Shown here one piece after another: positions 30,738 through 42,364 of a stretch of DNA of 64,000 bases; the first letter of the stretch is position 1; the number at the start of each line of letters is the position of its first letter. The translations under genes were made by a program, and so were the position numbers. Below the pieces are notes generated by a model. It was given only the letters and a program-made list of their open reading frames with translations, made no database searches and was not told the origin of the DNA. Location: the NCBI GenBank assembly GCA_900239685.1, contig OENT01000544.1, positions 36,596-100,595 on the forward strand, read 5' to 3'. This stretch comes from Rotaria macrura (Eukaryota > Rotifera > Eurotatoria > Philodinida > Philodinidae).

Positions 30738-33235
30738 AACAAAATACGAAACATAACTCGGCCGAGAAACTGCCTAAAATATGTCAAGAGTGTCTTTGTT
30801 TTTTTTAAATTTCTTTGTTGTATGTATCCTATACAGCAAAGAAATCAGCATACAATAGAAGAGCATGCGTAAATACTGATATGAACCGAAAAGTAGACAA
30901 ACCATCGTTCTATCTAGAAAAATAAAGTTGAAAGCCTATTTTTCGGCGATGGATTAGTATGTTTGTGATATATGCGACCGATGTGTATGGTCGCCAAGAT
31001 CGATTACATCTTAGTATTAGACGAATAGCTCAGATATAAATTTAATACATAATTCAAAAACTCTTTAGATACTATAGACTGGTTTCGGCAATGAAGCTAC
31101 ATCAACATATATACTTTTCATTGTGAATAAGCGAAACTGTAGCAAAAGAATGACGAAATAATTCTCTAACCAAATTTATTATACAAATAAGACTATAATC
31201 ATTTACAACCAACACGAATTCTATTGAGTATCTTTTGTCTTCTGACAGTGTACCGTGTATTGGTCAAATGATTTTTGTTCGAATTGTTTGGATATCTCAA
31301 TGAAGAAGTTACATGAATTGTATACCTAATGTAAATCAAAGTTTCACAATAGAGATTGTTTGGTATTTAAATAGTCATCTATGTACTAATAAAAAAACAG
31401 ATACGAAAAGATTTAGTGGCAGAAAATTCTCCAGAGAATCATTCTGTTAATTGGGTCCAGTCGGGATCCGATGGGACTGTCTAGGTTGTTTTTAATATAA
31501 AACTAATGAAATCTTGTTGAAACTCGAAAGATGGAATGACTGTCGGATTCTCAGTGATGAATATCATCGGATCCTACTGTATGAATTCGACAGAAGCCAA
31601 CGTGAGCTTTCCACTACTATCTAGTAGCGTCATCAGGTACTAGCTAGCACCTAATTAAGAAAATAGTGTCCATTCGTCAAATTCGTTTGTAAATTCGTCA
31701 ACCGAGATTTCCAACACGATCCGACAACTTCCGAAGAATTCGTATCGGATCCGATAGTTTTCCAATAGGATCCGCCAGTTGGATCACTTATCCTGGGTGC
31801 CTGGATTATGATGCCTATATCATACCAATACAGTCCGTCCAATTTCTTTGACTCATTCAGCTACTTTAACCGGACGGCTGAGATTTAATCTGCAGAAACA
31901 AATTAGTTTTCATTCCAAAATCTTTTTTTCAAATAAGAAACCGACTCATATTTCAAATTCATAAAACAACATGATCATCGATCTTTATGTACATCAGAAA
32001 TCGGATAAACAAGGATGTTCACGATTAATCTCACAATACGCATATCAATAGTTCTGGGAGTATGAAAAATTTTGTCATTGAGAAGAAAAAGTGCTCGCTA
32101 GGGTTCGTGAGGCGAAAAATGAACTATACACATTCGCTATACTCTCACACACATATACAAATGCTCATTCATATTTAAACACAGTATGCTCGTATAAAAA
32201 TCAGCACAATATTTCATCATATAAAATTTTTACGCAAGATGAATGTTCACGTGTCTGTATAATGGCTGTCTATTGTTTTTTAAACACAACCAACTCAGTA
32301 AATATGAGTTGAAGGCCTTTGTCCTGTGATAAACAATGAGCGAGTACAGATTGTCGCTGAAATCCTTGAAAAACGTTGAGATTGGTCGGCTGAAAGCTTG
32401 CGTGTAGATGATTGTAAGCTGTTGGAACTGTAAACATGAACAAAAACGTGCAAAGAAATCAAGCTGTACTGTTGTAAAAGTTAATAAAATAAAGGTAATC
32501 CTGTCATTTCAATTGTTTGCTTGGTCGTCTGACAAAAGTGATAATGGAAATGAAAAGAAAAAAGCATGTCGAATTGTTATGCATGAAGAGATTATTGTAC
32601 ACAATAACTCGATATGACAATAGCTGGTAAAAGTCTGATCCGCTTCGATTTATAAATTATCCATTTACAAATATAATAACCCAGATTTTCCTATTCAAAC
32701 TCGGTAGGTGAAATCTTGAGAATAGAAAATTTCAAATTCTTCTTGATGGATTTCTGACGAACAGAATATTGCAATAATTTAGTCTTTGTTCTGAGATCTA
32801 CTTGCTGATGAGAACTCATAATTGTCAGCTCAATATTTTTGAATGCAACCAAATATAGACTTGAACAAATTGGCGAATGAAGGGTGTAGGAGGACGTGAA
32901 AGTCTCTGTGAGGGCACTATCTTTTGTACTAAATTATTATCATATAAGTAATAGAACTTATAGAAAAACCAAGTCTCGTAAGCCCCATTGCCATAGTTTT
33001 CGTCAAACAAGGCAGAAAAAAATTCAAAAGAATTTGAACGAAGAAAAAGTAAATTACACAGAACAAGAAAGAAAGAGAAAAGCGAAGGCTGTAATATAAT
33101 GTGATTATGGCGCATGTAGCAGCAAAAGAGAAAACAAATGTTGCTGCACGTGGCCACAGTTTGTTTTCTTTTTGCTTACATTCACTAATAATACTTGGGA
33201 CAAAAGCTTTTCTTACGGTGACTACCTCGTAGAGA
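30738..33235. other. Non-coding stretch between the SDR and P450 genes
   Basis: This contains the SDR 3' UTR. A G+C-richer patch at about 31440-31860 has several GGATCCGAT/GGATCCGCC-like words, which looks like an old repeat. A related segment may lie inverted near 36260-36450 (shared words such as CATCAGGTACTA). Open frames of 60-110 codons around 32091-33157 carry no known domain. Confidence 0.4.
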
Positions 33236-34888
33236 ATGATATTTATACTGCTTTTGATTACTACTGTGCTATTGATACTGTATGTAAAATGGAAATATTT
33301 TACAAATCATCGTTCAATACCTTGCTTGTCACCACAATTTCTTTTGGGAAATCTACTTCAATCAGGTGCACTACATGGTGTATCTCCTGCTCAAATATTA
33401 TTAACGTTCCAGAAACGTTTTGGAGATACATTTTTGTTTTGGGCCGGTCCATCACGTTTTATTATTGTCAATAATATTGCTGATGTCGAACACATATTCA
33501 CACATCGAAGTATCTACGATCAAGGCGATATATTCGTGGAAAAATTTAGTATAATTTATCCTGAAAGTCTGATTTCTACGAGAGGTTTGTGCCGAAGTTT
33601 TCCTCGACAATGATTTTAATAGGATGCTATGTCTAGGTGTGAAGTTCAAAAGACATTTCTGTCTCACTTCACCTCTATTTCGACGAGGCAAAATCAGCAC
33701 AAATCTAGATCTGATTCTTAATTCTACAGATAAACTTTTGAACATATGGCGTAAAAATCAATCGAAACATATACATATCGACATTAACGAGCAGTGTCAA
33801 AATCTTTTGTTGGCCATTTTTGGGTTCATCGGATTTAACTATGATTTGGAGACACTCGACGATGAGGTGGTTTCAGGGAAGAACGAACTCACTCGAGCAT
33901 TGCGCGACATGATGGATAGTATCTTGCCGATCATTTATTTACCTCGATTACTGGCCAAGATCTACGTTACCTTTAGTTGTCGACAACGACGAGCACGAAA
34001 AGTAATAGAACGATACGTTTATGACATGATTAAATGCGAACTAGCTAATAGTCCTGAATCAGTTGCACAACGAAGGCCAGCATCTTTGATAGCGTCATTG
34101 ATCGGTACAGTACCAAGTGATAAAAACTGGGTCGAAACTAATCCGGAAAAACATAACTCTGGTAAGGTGAACAGAAAAAGGAAGAAGCCGATAGACAACT
34201 ACTTATCTCATCAATTCTTTTGTTCTTTCTTGCTTTCTTCCTTTTTTCCATGTCTACAGGTCTGTCATCGAATGAAGTGCTGGACGAAATGGTTGCCTTT
34301 TTGGTGGCTGGATTTGAATCTACATCAGCAGCCTTAGCTTGGTTTATTCATTTGATGAGTAAGCATCTACACGTGCAACAAAAAATCAAAGACGAATTGA
34401 TGGATCATAGCGGTGCGCATGGCTTGTCATTAGATATCCTGGATTCTCTGACATACTTGGATTGCGTCATCAATGAAGTACTTCGCTTCTGTCCACCGGC
34501 TACCGGTACGATTCGTACATTAACAATGGACGATCGACTTCCATCTACTGGTGTTCAATTATTCATAGGTGATTCAGTATTAATTCCTTTTCATAATCTT
34601 GCTCGCGACACTCGATATTGGTCGATTGATCCGGAAAAATTTTATCCTGAAAGGTTTTTAGAAGAAGATAAAAATCATCATCCCTATGCCTTGATCCCAT
34701 TTGGTGCTGGTCATCGTCAATGTATTGGTCAAGATCTCGCTCGATTCGAACTTAAAGTGATTGCAGCCAGATTGATGCAAAAGGTCACATTCCGTGACGG
34801 TGGTCTTCCAATCAATGCTGGTCAATATCTGGTAAGATTGGCCATCATACCAAAGCATGTAGGAGTGATCATTGAATTCAATAAATAA
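33236..34888 (+). CDS. Microsomal cytochrome P450 monooxygenase
   Basis: Three exons (33236-33584, 33637-34161, 34260-34888) join in frame to about 500 residues, a full-length P450. The N-terminus is a hydrophobic membrane anchor (MIFILLLITTVLLILYVKW) followed by a basic/aromatic segment, as in ER-bound P450s. A C-helix-like stretch GVKFKRHFCLTSPLF follows the first intron. The I-helix AGFESTS comes just after the second intron. The K-helix ExxR is EVLR, the PERF-type motif is YPERFL, and the haem loop FGAGHRQCIGQ has the ligand Cys near residue 446. It would hydroxylate a lipophilic substrate using NADPH-P450 reductase. The CYP family cannot be fixed by eye (clan 3/4-like). The usual Thr of the I-helix A-G-x-E/D-T is Ser here, followed by Thr. 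Confidence 0.93.
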
Positions 34889-37585
34889 ACATATAATTTC
34901 AATCGGAAGAAGTTTTCATGTTTCTTATCTAGAATTCTAATTCTTTTTTTTATAAATACGTTGAACGGTACAAAAAAATTTGAAACTGTCCACAAATGTT
35001 ATTCAGGTTCTGCTATCTATTACATTAAGTAGTTAAAGAAAAACATGAGTTTCTATTACTGATCAGAAATTTGACTAGTACATCAAGAAAATCTCACCTC
35101 TTTCAAAAATATTCAGTGTACTTGGTTTAAAGGCAAACTATTCTTGTAAGAACTTATTCGAAACAGACTTCCTCTTTTAACAATACACTATAATAGGATG
35201 AACACAAAAATCGACCTAACTAACTGTTCTTCGGAGAATAATCCGCATTCTTTCAATTGCCATGTGGACCTAACTAATGAGAAGTGATGAGTGATTCAAA
35301 TAGAAGTTATATCTTCTACACAAGGAAAATAGAAGACATTGCCAACCACCTTAGAACAGTTACCCAATAAGCGCATGTGCAAATCGACTCGTTTTCTGCG
35401 TATTAAGTCTTCGTCATCAACGAATTTACTTCTTTATGAAGTCGAACCAGAGAAGTAGAGAGAGGGATCAAAATTATTTTAGCGAAACACTATCGGAACG
35501 AGTATTCAACATCATACGTCTGATATTTAGGTAGCCTGAGTAAGTAATAAAAATTGTCGCCTCTTTTTAAAGATTGTTTTTGATAATTTCATCTGAATTT
35601 GCATTAATGTTTCACAATAAAAACAATAATACTTTTAGCTGTTTCGTCGATAAAAGTACGCTGCTAGTGACCAATGATAGTTTCATATCACTTTCCTGAA
35701 CGAAGGATAGAAAAATATCTATACGGCAGAGTAACGGCTGACTACGCAAGAATTCATTCACTGGTAAGAAAAACTTCTCATCTGAACAGCAGACTCCGAC
35801 AGGTACTGGTTTTGCATACTTTTGGAAGAAAAATAAGAATTTGTTAGCTCGAACAAGGAATCTCTGACAGTCCTCTATGTGCTCAATCGAATGACTACAA
35901 ACATAGACAAACCATGCTGGTGTTTTTGAACAAACAGTTGTTAATTAACAAGGTCAAACGAACAATTATCATAACCGTTGCATAGAATGTAGTAAATATT
36001 CCATAAATAGATTTCTTTATGTCTTGGTAATCTTAATTAATTCTCTAATTAGTTTAATCTTCTGCAACATATTCGCCATGGTTGTTTTCGAGCACGTTAT
36101 AGTAATAGAGAAAATTTTCCGCTATTTCGATGTTATTTTCAGCATAAATAATATTGATCTGTGTTATTTAACAGCAACAGAAGGATAGAAGCGATATAAT
36201 CATGGACTACGTATGTATATAGGTATCAAACAGAAATATGAAAGAATATCGAATATCGAGTTGAATGAATTAGATCAGATTCGGGGAGATGGATCTACAA
36301 ACGGATCCGACGGATGAAATCTATTTTACTATTTGTCCACTAATTAGTACCTGATGAAATTACTACAGTTGGATGTATAAACACGCAGCACAAGGGAACT
36401 GTAAGTCATTCTGTCACCCGGATTCCAATGGGATTTTGTTGATTTTATAGAAACTCAATATAATCCAATCATCGCCGATTCAGTGATCATAATCAGTCTT
36501 TTAGGCATTTTTAAAATTCTCTCTCCATCTTCTTTTACTCTATCTGATTTATTTATGCCATGGAAAACTTTTAGTGAATTATAAAAATTCATGACTATTT
36601 GATTTTTCTGTCTTTATCCATATTAATAGGCGCAATCCTATCAGTATATGTAAATAACAAGAAATATGTCTAGATCTAGAAAGTTGGAAAATCAATGAAC
36701 CTTCTGCATGGTCATGAATAATTGTATACAATTGTATATTGAAAACACCTGTTAGCAGACTATCACTACGAAAGAAGTACATGAAGCACGATCTAGTTGT
36801 CGTTTCTTATCGCATGAAGACTTATCTTTGTTTTCATCTATAGTGAAGTTTATTTCTTGATTATTTCTAATACATTTGAAATTAGAACTTCGATATCGAA
36901 ACATGTATGCCATGAGATTCTAAAGCTTTCCATGTTAATATTCTCTTAACTCTTAATGAGATCGATAAACTATCCGAACAGTAAAATAGTCCTCTTAGTA
37001 ATTGAAATCGTTGTAACTTATAAATATTGAGCTAAATTCACATTTGGTTTAATGGCCTTGAATGATCGTATCATGATGCAAGAGGTAAAGCTTTTACACA
37101 TAACACTAAATCTTGACAATCAACTCTTCAATAAGTCATGATCTTTTCGTCATTCCCATATAGAAAAGTAGCACCAGATTCAATCTTTAAAATTCGGTGA
37201 TGTCTTGCAAGTCACACGGATATATCACAGATTACGAATAAGTATCGGTACTACTCTGTTATGAATTCGTGAAGTATTCGATGTTATCTGAAGGTATGCG
37301 ACAGCATATTGACCTTTGTGAATCACAAATGAAGTGCAATTATTAAGAGAAAGAAAGAAATCATATCTTATAAGATCTTCTAAAGTCACCAGTTCATTTA
37401 TTGTTTTTCACATTAGACTTGACAGATTGAGTTCGACTCTGAAGTTAGATATATAGTTAGTATGTGTATCACAGTCCGTAATAGTATTATTGAGATTCAA
37501 ATGGTTTTCCAAACATTGACTAGTCGTATTTCCACTAGACAAGAATCTGTAAATGTTCATGTTCGCAACTTGAATTTTCAAGTTG
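34889..37585. other. P450 3' flank and non-coding DNA
   Basis: No gene is recognised. The segment 36260-36450 shares scattered words, inverted, with 31440-31860 and may be a decayed copy of the same dispersed repeat. Everything else appears unique and AT-rich. Confidence 0.4.
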
Positions 37586-37593
37586 AAAATATC
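37586..37593. repeat. Left target-site duplication of the hAT MITE
   Basis: AAAATATC immediately precedes the TAGGGATG end; an identical octamer follows the other end. Confidence 0.9.
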
Positions 37594-38114
37594 TAGGGAT
37601 GCAACGAATCTAAGGCCTTGAGATTTTATTTAAATAGATTTGGATTTTTTCTCGTCTGAAATTTCGATTTGGGTTTGTATTTTGTCTTAAACTACCCAAA
37701 TCTGATGAGATTTTGTAAGAGACAGTTCCCGAAGGTAGAAAATAATCTCAAATCTTATAGATTGATATGATATTGTTTAGAGTTGGGTTCGGGATTGAGA
37801 TTTGCATTCTGTGTAGCACAACTGCAAAGTTGGACTCATGTTAGATTGAAAAAAAATCTCAAATTCAAAGCCAAACCTAAGAACTAAACGCAAGTCGCAA
37901 TCCCAAACCCCAAACGTATCACCAACCTCGAATCCCAAATCAAAGCCGAACAAAGCAATATCAATCATCCTTCGACCCAAATCTTGACGAAATCCACACC
38001 TAAAAACTAAATTCGAATCATATCCCAAATCCAGAAAAAAAATTCAAATCCAAGTCCAAACATCAAAGATTTGGTGACAAATCCCAAATCCACTCAAGTT
38101 TTGTTGCACCCCTA
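37594..38114. mobile_element. hAT-type non-autonomous transposon (MITE), 521 bp, with 8-bp target duplication
   Basis: The left end TAGGGATGCAAC and right end GTTGCACCCCTA are inverted with one mismatch in 12. The element is bracketed by a perfect 8-bp direct repeat AAAATATC (37586-37593 and 38115-38122). An 8-bp duplication and TAGGG/CAGGG-type ends are hallmarks of hAT elements. The interior is full of GATTTGG / CCAAATC words in both orientations, like the subterminal transposase-binding repeats of hAT elements. The minus-strand open frame 37777-38028 is an artefact of these repeats. There is no transposase, so it would depend on an enzyme elsewhere in the genome. Confidence 0.93.
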
Positions 38115-38122
38115 AAAATATC
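38115..38122. repeat. Right target-site duplication of the hAT MITE
   Basis: AAAATATC follows the CACCCCTA end and is identical to the left copy. Confidence 0.9.
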
Positions 38123-39021
38123 TATTAAAACGTTCGCTGAAGATAATGTGGAAACGAAAATAATTATACAAAATTCTATTTTTCTATCAAAACAATTCAG
38201 TATTCAATCGGTCTAGAAGATTTCATTTAGTTTAAATTTCAGGAATATTAGAAAACGTTCTAGTTGATTTACTGATGTACTTCGGAGTTTTTTAATCATT
38301 CAAGAGTAGTAACCTCAATTTTCAAGGCTTATTCTTTTATGTCGACAGTAACTTTAGACTTCTTCTATTGAGTTAGTTATTGTTGCAACAAGATCTCATA
38401 CAAACAACTATTAAAAAGAGATTCGATGTATGTTTTTACAAATGCGTGCAGCATTTGCTCAATCTGCTATGTGAACTGTTAAAAACGCGATAGAGAATGG
38501 ATCACTTCAGACAAAGGCATTTGTTCAGGTGAACTCTGCTTTCGTCATCGATGCTTCAGCAAACTATATGAAATATTTATGAAATGCAGATAAATACCAC
38601 AGCAATCCAACGTGTACATAGAATTTCTAAACATTCTTAAGAACATTAGAACTAGTTATGCATCGGAAACATAAACGGTGATTCAAACAACTAGATGAAG
38701 AACTTGGTAACATTTTCTCGACTCCATCAATCTCAATTGAGTCTTGCACAATTCCTTAGGCTAATCAATTGACCTATTCTTTGACACAAAATTAAGGGTA
38801 ATACTTTCCTTCTCTATGGTCGAATGTGTGAAAGAGATACAACTTTGTGAAAATACAGTTCTCTCTAACACTAGCTAGATACCAAAAGTGGTTGTTTAAA
38901 AAGACGATTACCAGTTCAAATTACCATTCGTGAGTGCACAAAATGTTTCATTCTCTACTATAGGTTTTGAAAACTGTAAAAGTGATTAGAGTCTTTTTAT
39001 TTTCATTTCGTTTTCTATTTT
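38123..39021. other. Non-coding stretch before the acyltransferase 3' end
   Basis: No gene is seen. A minus-strand AATAAA (plus-strand TTTATT at 38996-39001) lies about 20 bp past the acyltransferase stop and fits its poly(A) signal. Confidence 0.45.
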
Positions 39022-40008
39022 TCATGCTGGACAAAAATTAGGTATGGGTAGCTTCGGTATCCATACTGTATCAAACCATGGTGGGGGATTGGCAACAAAA
39101 AAAGCAGGTCCTTTTAGAGTGTATGGCCCCATTGCTAGTGGTGCTGTAATCAGAAGAAAGCAATTTGTTGCTAACCATCCCAAAGGTGCAGGAAGCCGCA
39201 GTGCTAGGTATGTTTCGATGCAGCAGACAATACCATGCAAAATGAAAAAAGCAAAAGTAGGTAACATAAAACGAGTATCGCCGAAAGCCACAAGAACAGC
39301 GTGAGCATGAAATAGTCCACTGAAAATGAACGTCGATAGAGCTGCGATGATCGGTGAGTTGATACAAGCATTGACAGGTTGAAATATCGACTCCTTGAAA
39401 ACAGTGCTTGTCAGTCGATTGAAGCGTCGACCCCAAAATTCACGTAACGATGTGCTCCGTAGAGGATAATTGCTAATCGAAAGAAGGGTATATTTGTCTC
39501 GAGTAAAGAGCCGAATAAGAGCAAGTTGAAGGTCAGCAATGTGAGAGCTGGTTAAGAGCATGATAGAAAACATCACTATCCTGTTATAACTATCACTTGG
39601 CTCACATTGTATAAGCCATCGAGTAATCCAGTGATTGATAATTAATTTTATACATCCCGAACCAAAGTCCAACATGATAGGTCCTTGTTTTTTCATATCC
39701 TCAGATCTCATGACTGGGAATAGAATCCAAAATACTTTGAAAACGAATGTGGGGAATTTACATTCGTCGTTGGGCGAAAATACTATCATATGAATCATGC
39801 GCATCGATATTATCCAACAAGTTGATGTGATTAGGATGGATGTCATGAGATATTGTGGAAGGTCACGACTACTTATGTACGTTAGTAAAATACATGGTAA
39901 AAGTGTCAAGCATAAACGAGCCAAGTTGCTACGGATATGACGAACGCTATAGTGGCAAGTGATGAGATGAACGAGCCAACCGATGGGACCAGTGAATGAA
40001 GAATACAT
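39022..40008 (-). CDS. Wax-synthase-like membrane O-acyltransferase, intronless
   Basis: A single open frame of 328 residues with many hydrophobic spans starts at the ATG at 40008. The family mark is SLREFWGRRFNR (about residues 188-198). It resembles the S-x-x-x-FWGRRWN motif of plant/fungal-type wax synthases (long-chain-alcohol O-fatty-acyltransferase, MBOAT-like). A later SGLFHAH (His near 234/236) fits the conserved catalytic-region His in a membrane span. Such enzymes join fatty acyl-CoA to a fatty alcohol or other acceptor in the ER membrane; the acceptor here is unknown. Length is close to the plant enzymes (about 340). A TATATAAA box is on the minus strand at 40107-40100. The lack of introns contrasts with the neighbours and, with the family's patchy animal distribution, raises the possibility of horizontal origin (inference). 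Confidence 0.85.
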   Translation of the reverse strand: MYSSFTGPIGWLVHLITCHYSVRHIRSNLARLCLTLLPCILLTYISSRDLPQYLMTSILITSTCWIISMRMIHMIVFSPNDECKFPTFVFKVFWILFPVMRSEDMKKQGPIMLDFGSGCIKLIINHWITRWLIQCEPSDSYNRIVMFSIMLLTSSHIADLQLALIRLFTRDKYTLLSISNYPLRSTSLREFWGRRFNRLTSTVFKESIFQPVNACINSPIIAALSTFIFSGLFHAHAVLVAFGDTRFMLPTFAFFILHGIVCCIETYLALRLPAPLGWLATNCFLLITAPLAMGPYTLKGPAFFVANPPPWFDTVWIPKLPIPNFCPA

Positions 40009-41123
40009 TTCGGAAGTTGTTGTACTGTTGTGTTGCGTTGTGTAGAACCCAGCAAATAAATATTATTGTATAATAACCTTCTTTGTTAGCTCGACGAGAT
40101 TTATATACTGAAGAGATATGTCGTATTTTCCTTTCCAGTTTCTAGGCATGTTTTATCTGTTCTCTGTATCAAGCATTCAGAAGGAAAGAAAAAAACGGAT
40201 AATATATCGTATTTCGCAATTCACCCTCGACATTTGCCAAGGCTACTATGTTTGCTTAAAGAGAAAAAATATAGATTTATGATTCAAGAACAAAAAGAAA
40301 AGTTAGATGAGTCAAATGAGTATGGAGGATCGTTAAAGTCATGTCTTCGTAGCACTACAAGTTATCGGGTTTATGAATGTCGACATTACTGAATAGTGTT
40401 TAAAAGTAATTATAACGGAGCACACTCACATCGTATGTCAGACGCCAACCACTTGTGCTTCGTCTTTCAATTAGTTTAACGCCGAGGCAAAGATTATATC
40501 TGAGGACTAACTATTAGAACAGTAAACAGCTAAAATTAAAATCAGGGCAATCCAATAAATTCATCTAAAGATTCCATAATATCCAGCATTCGCTGTTACA
40601 TATATATTCTACATCACAACATATACAAATAAAAACAGTTCTCTATCCATGTGGGAGCTATACAAATAGTAGTGATAGACCCGTGTTCGATTACGACTGT
40701 AAAGTGATATAGCCGATTCACATACATGTCAATACAACAAGCAACCTTGTTGTTTGGAAATTGAAGAACTATCATAAATACTATAGTACAATATTCGAAA
40801 CAATTCACGATTGAAATTGACGTGTTCATTGTTGAAGTTTAAGAAATCAATGAGAAAATATGAGAAGGGAGTTCCTGAAAATATTTCAGCAAGTATCCGT
40901 ATGTTAACTGATATTGTGTTTTTGACACTTCTAATACGAAATTGATCAGAGATTATCTGTAACACAAAGTGGAGATCGTTTGATCATCAACAGATTTGAC
41001 GTTCTGTTCAATAGAAAATCACATCTAAGTTCTTTCTTTACCAGCGACGTTCTTTGATAAAAGTATTCATCTATACACATAAAGTCATCACTTGGTTCTT
41101 GTGTTGGTTAAATCAACTAAGCA
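40009..41123. other. Promoter side of the acyltransferase gene and non-coding DNA
   Basis: Apart from the TATA-like box no feature is recognised. Open frames at 40614-40965 on the minus strand lack any known domain. Confidence 0.4.
40100..40107 (-). promoter_or_regulatory. Probable TATA box of the acyltransferase gene
   Basis: TATATAAA on the minus strand lies about 92 bp upstream of the ATG at 40008, a sensible distance for a core promoter with a short 5' UTR. Not tested against chance in this AT-rich background. Confidence 0.45.
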
Positions 41124-42065
41124 CACAAGTCGATATTCTTGTCTCTATTCTTTCCAGATTCTTTTTTTGCTTAGAAATCTGTCAAGATTCTTGTTCAATA
41201 TCTTCCATGTAAGATTCTTGTCAGATTTACAAGATCTTGTCAATCAGACAAGAATCCGGTAGACAGAATCTTGGATGGCTAGGCAAGAAAGCGCTAATCT
41301 GGAAAGAATCTTGCACTTCTTGAAATCCCTGACTGATTCTTTTTATTATAGTCTACGTTTATTTTCTTGAATAATCTGATCAGATTCTTATATTGTTTTT
41401 TGAATCAGTATGCGCCTATTATATTTAGATTTATCTTCATCGTCGTTATTATTAGTAAAACGTTTTGACAATAAAATTTTAAAAAAGAGAGCGCTACAGT
41501 GTCACATTTCATTTCAAGATCTTAGATATATGACAAAAAGTATACGATACTACAAGTAACGATAAAACAAAAATTGCGAACAAGAGCAGCTATGAAATCG
41601 TAATTTTAATTGATAATGACAGTGTTTCAAGAAAATAAAATAAATCTATTGAAATATTCAGGAACTAATCACTACTAAGATTCTTCTTCGTGATTTTCAT
41701 CATTTAGAGCCATAGGAAAAGCTAAATAAACCAATAAATTTCATCATAACATACTAATATGCACTTATCCTTATTGTGCAACGTATAGGAGTCGTCTAAA
41801 TTTCAATAGTTCTTATGCATTTCATCGTGTTAACGGCTGAGAATTTTTTGAACGAATGCACGATATAATGAGTGTTAATTATTTTTATATATATCTTAAA
41901 AAATGGCTGAAAGATATTCCTCTTGCAATTCTTGTAAGACTCTTTACATTTTTCTTTCATCGATAGAAAGAGTCTTGGCTGAACTTCAAGTCTAAAGAGA
42001 ATCTTGACAGATTTCTCTGCAAAAAAAGAATCTGGAAAGAATTGAGACAAGAATATCGACTTGTG
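41124..42065. mobile_element. TIR-bearing element, 942 bp, non-autonomous
   Basis: The 68-bp ends 41124-41191 and 41998-42065 are inverted copies with about three mismatches. Each begins CACAAGTCGATATTCTTGTC inward and continues through TTCTTTCCAGATTC and AGAAATCTGTCAAGATTC. The interior near 41215-41320 repeats AGATTCTTG/CAAGAATCT words in both orientations, suggesting subterminal repeats. There is no transposase. I could not fix a target duplication; the short word TAAG lies near both ends but is not compelling. It is probably a MITE of an undetermined DNA-transposon family, inserted just upstream of the FAD oxidoreductase gene. Confidence 0.8.
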
Positions 42066-42364
42066 CAGTAAGTCAAAGAAAAAAGAATAAAATAAATGTA
42101 GTCGACAATGATGCAAGAAAAACCTCAATGTGCTTTTTTCACATGTCATGCTCTATTCCAACGATAAATATTTATTTTGTATATTTATCTTTGGTTTTTC
42201 TCGTTAGGCAATGGCAGGATAAATAAATGTCAACACGTATCATTCGAAAGCGTGTTTCGTTTGTGATATTGTCTTGTTTTTTATTTTTCAAAAACGACTC
42301 CACTCTTTGAAAAAACGTTGCTGAATACTAGGGAGAATTATTAATTTGACAATTGTTTTGCAGA

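Noticed and set aside
37777..38028. 83-codon Gly/Phe/Asp-rich minus-strand frame
   Set aside because: It lies wholly inside the hAT MITE and arises from its GATTTGGG-type repeats.
39044..39304. 86-codon plus-strand frame over the acyltransferase gene
   Set aside because: It is an antisense shadow; the minus-strand frame has the FWGRR motif and membrane spans.
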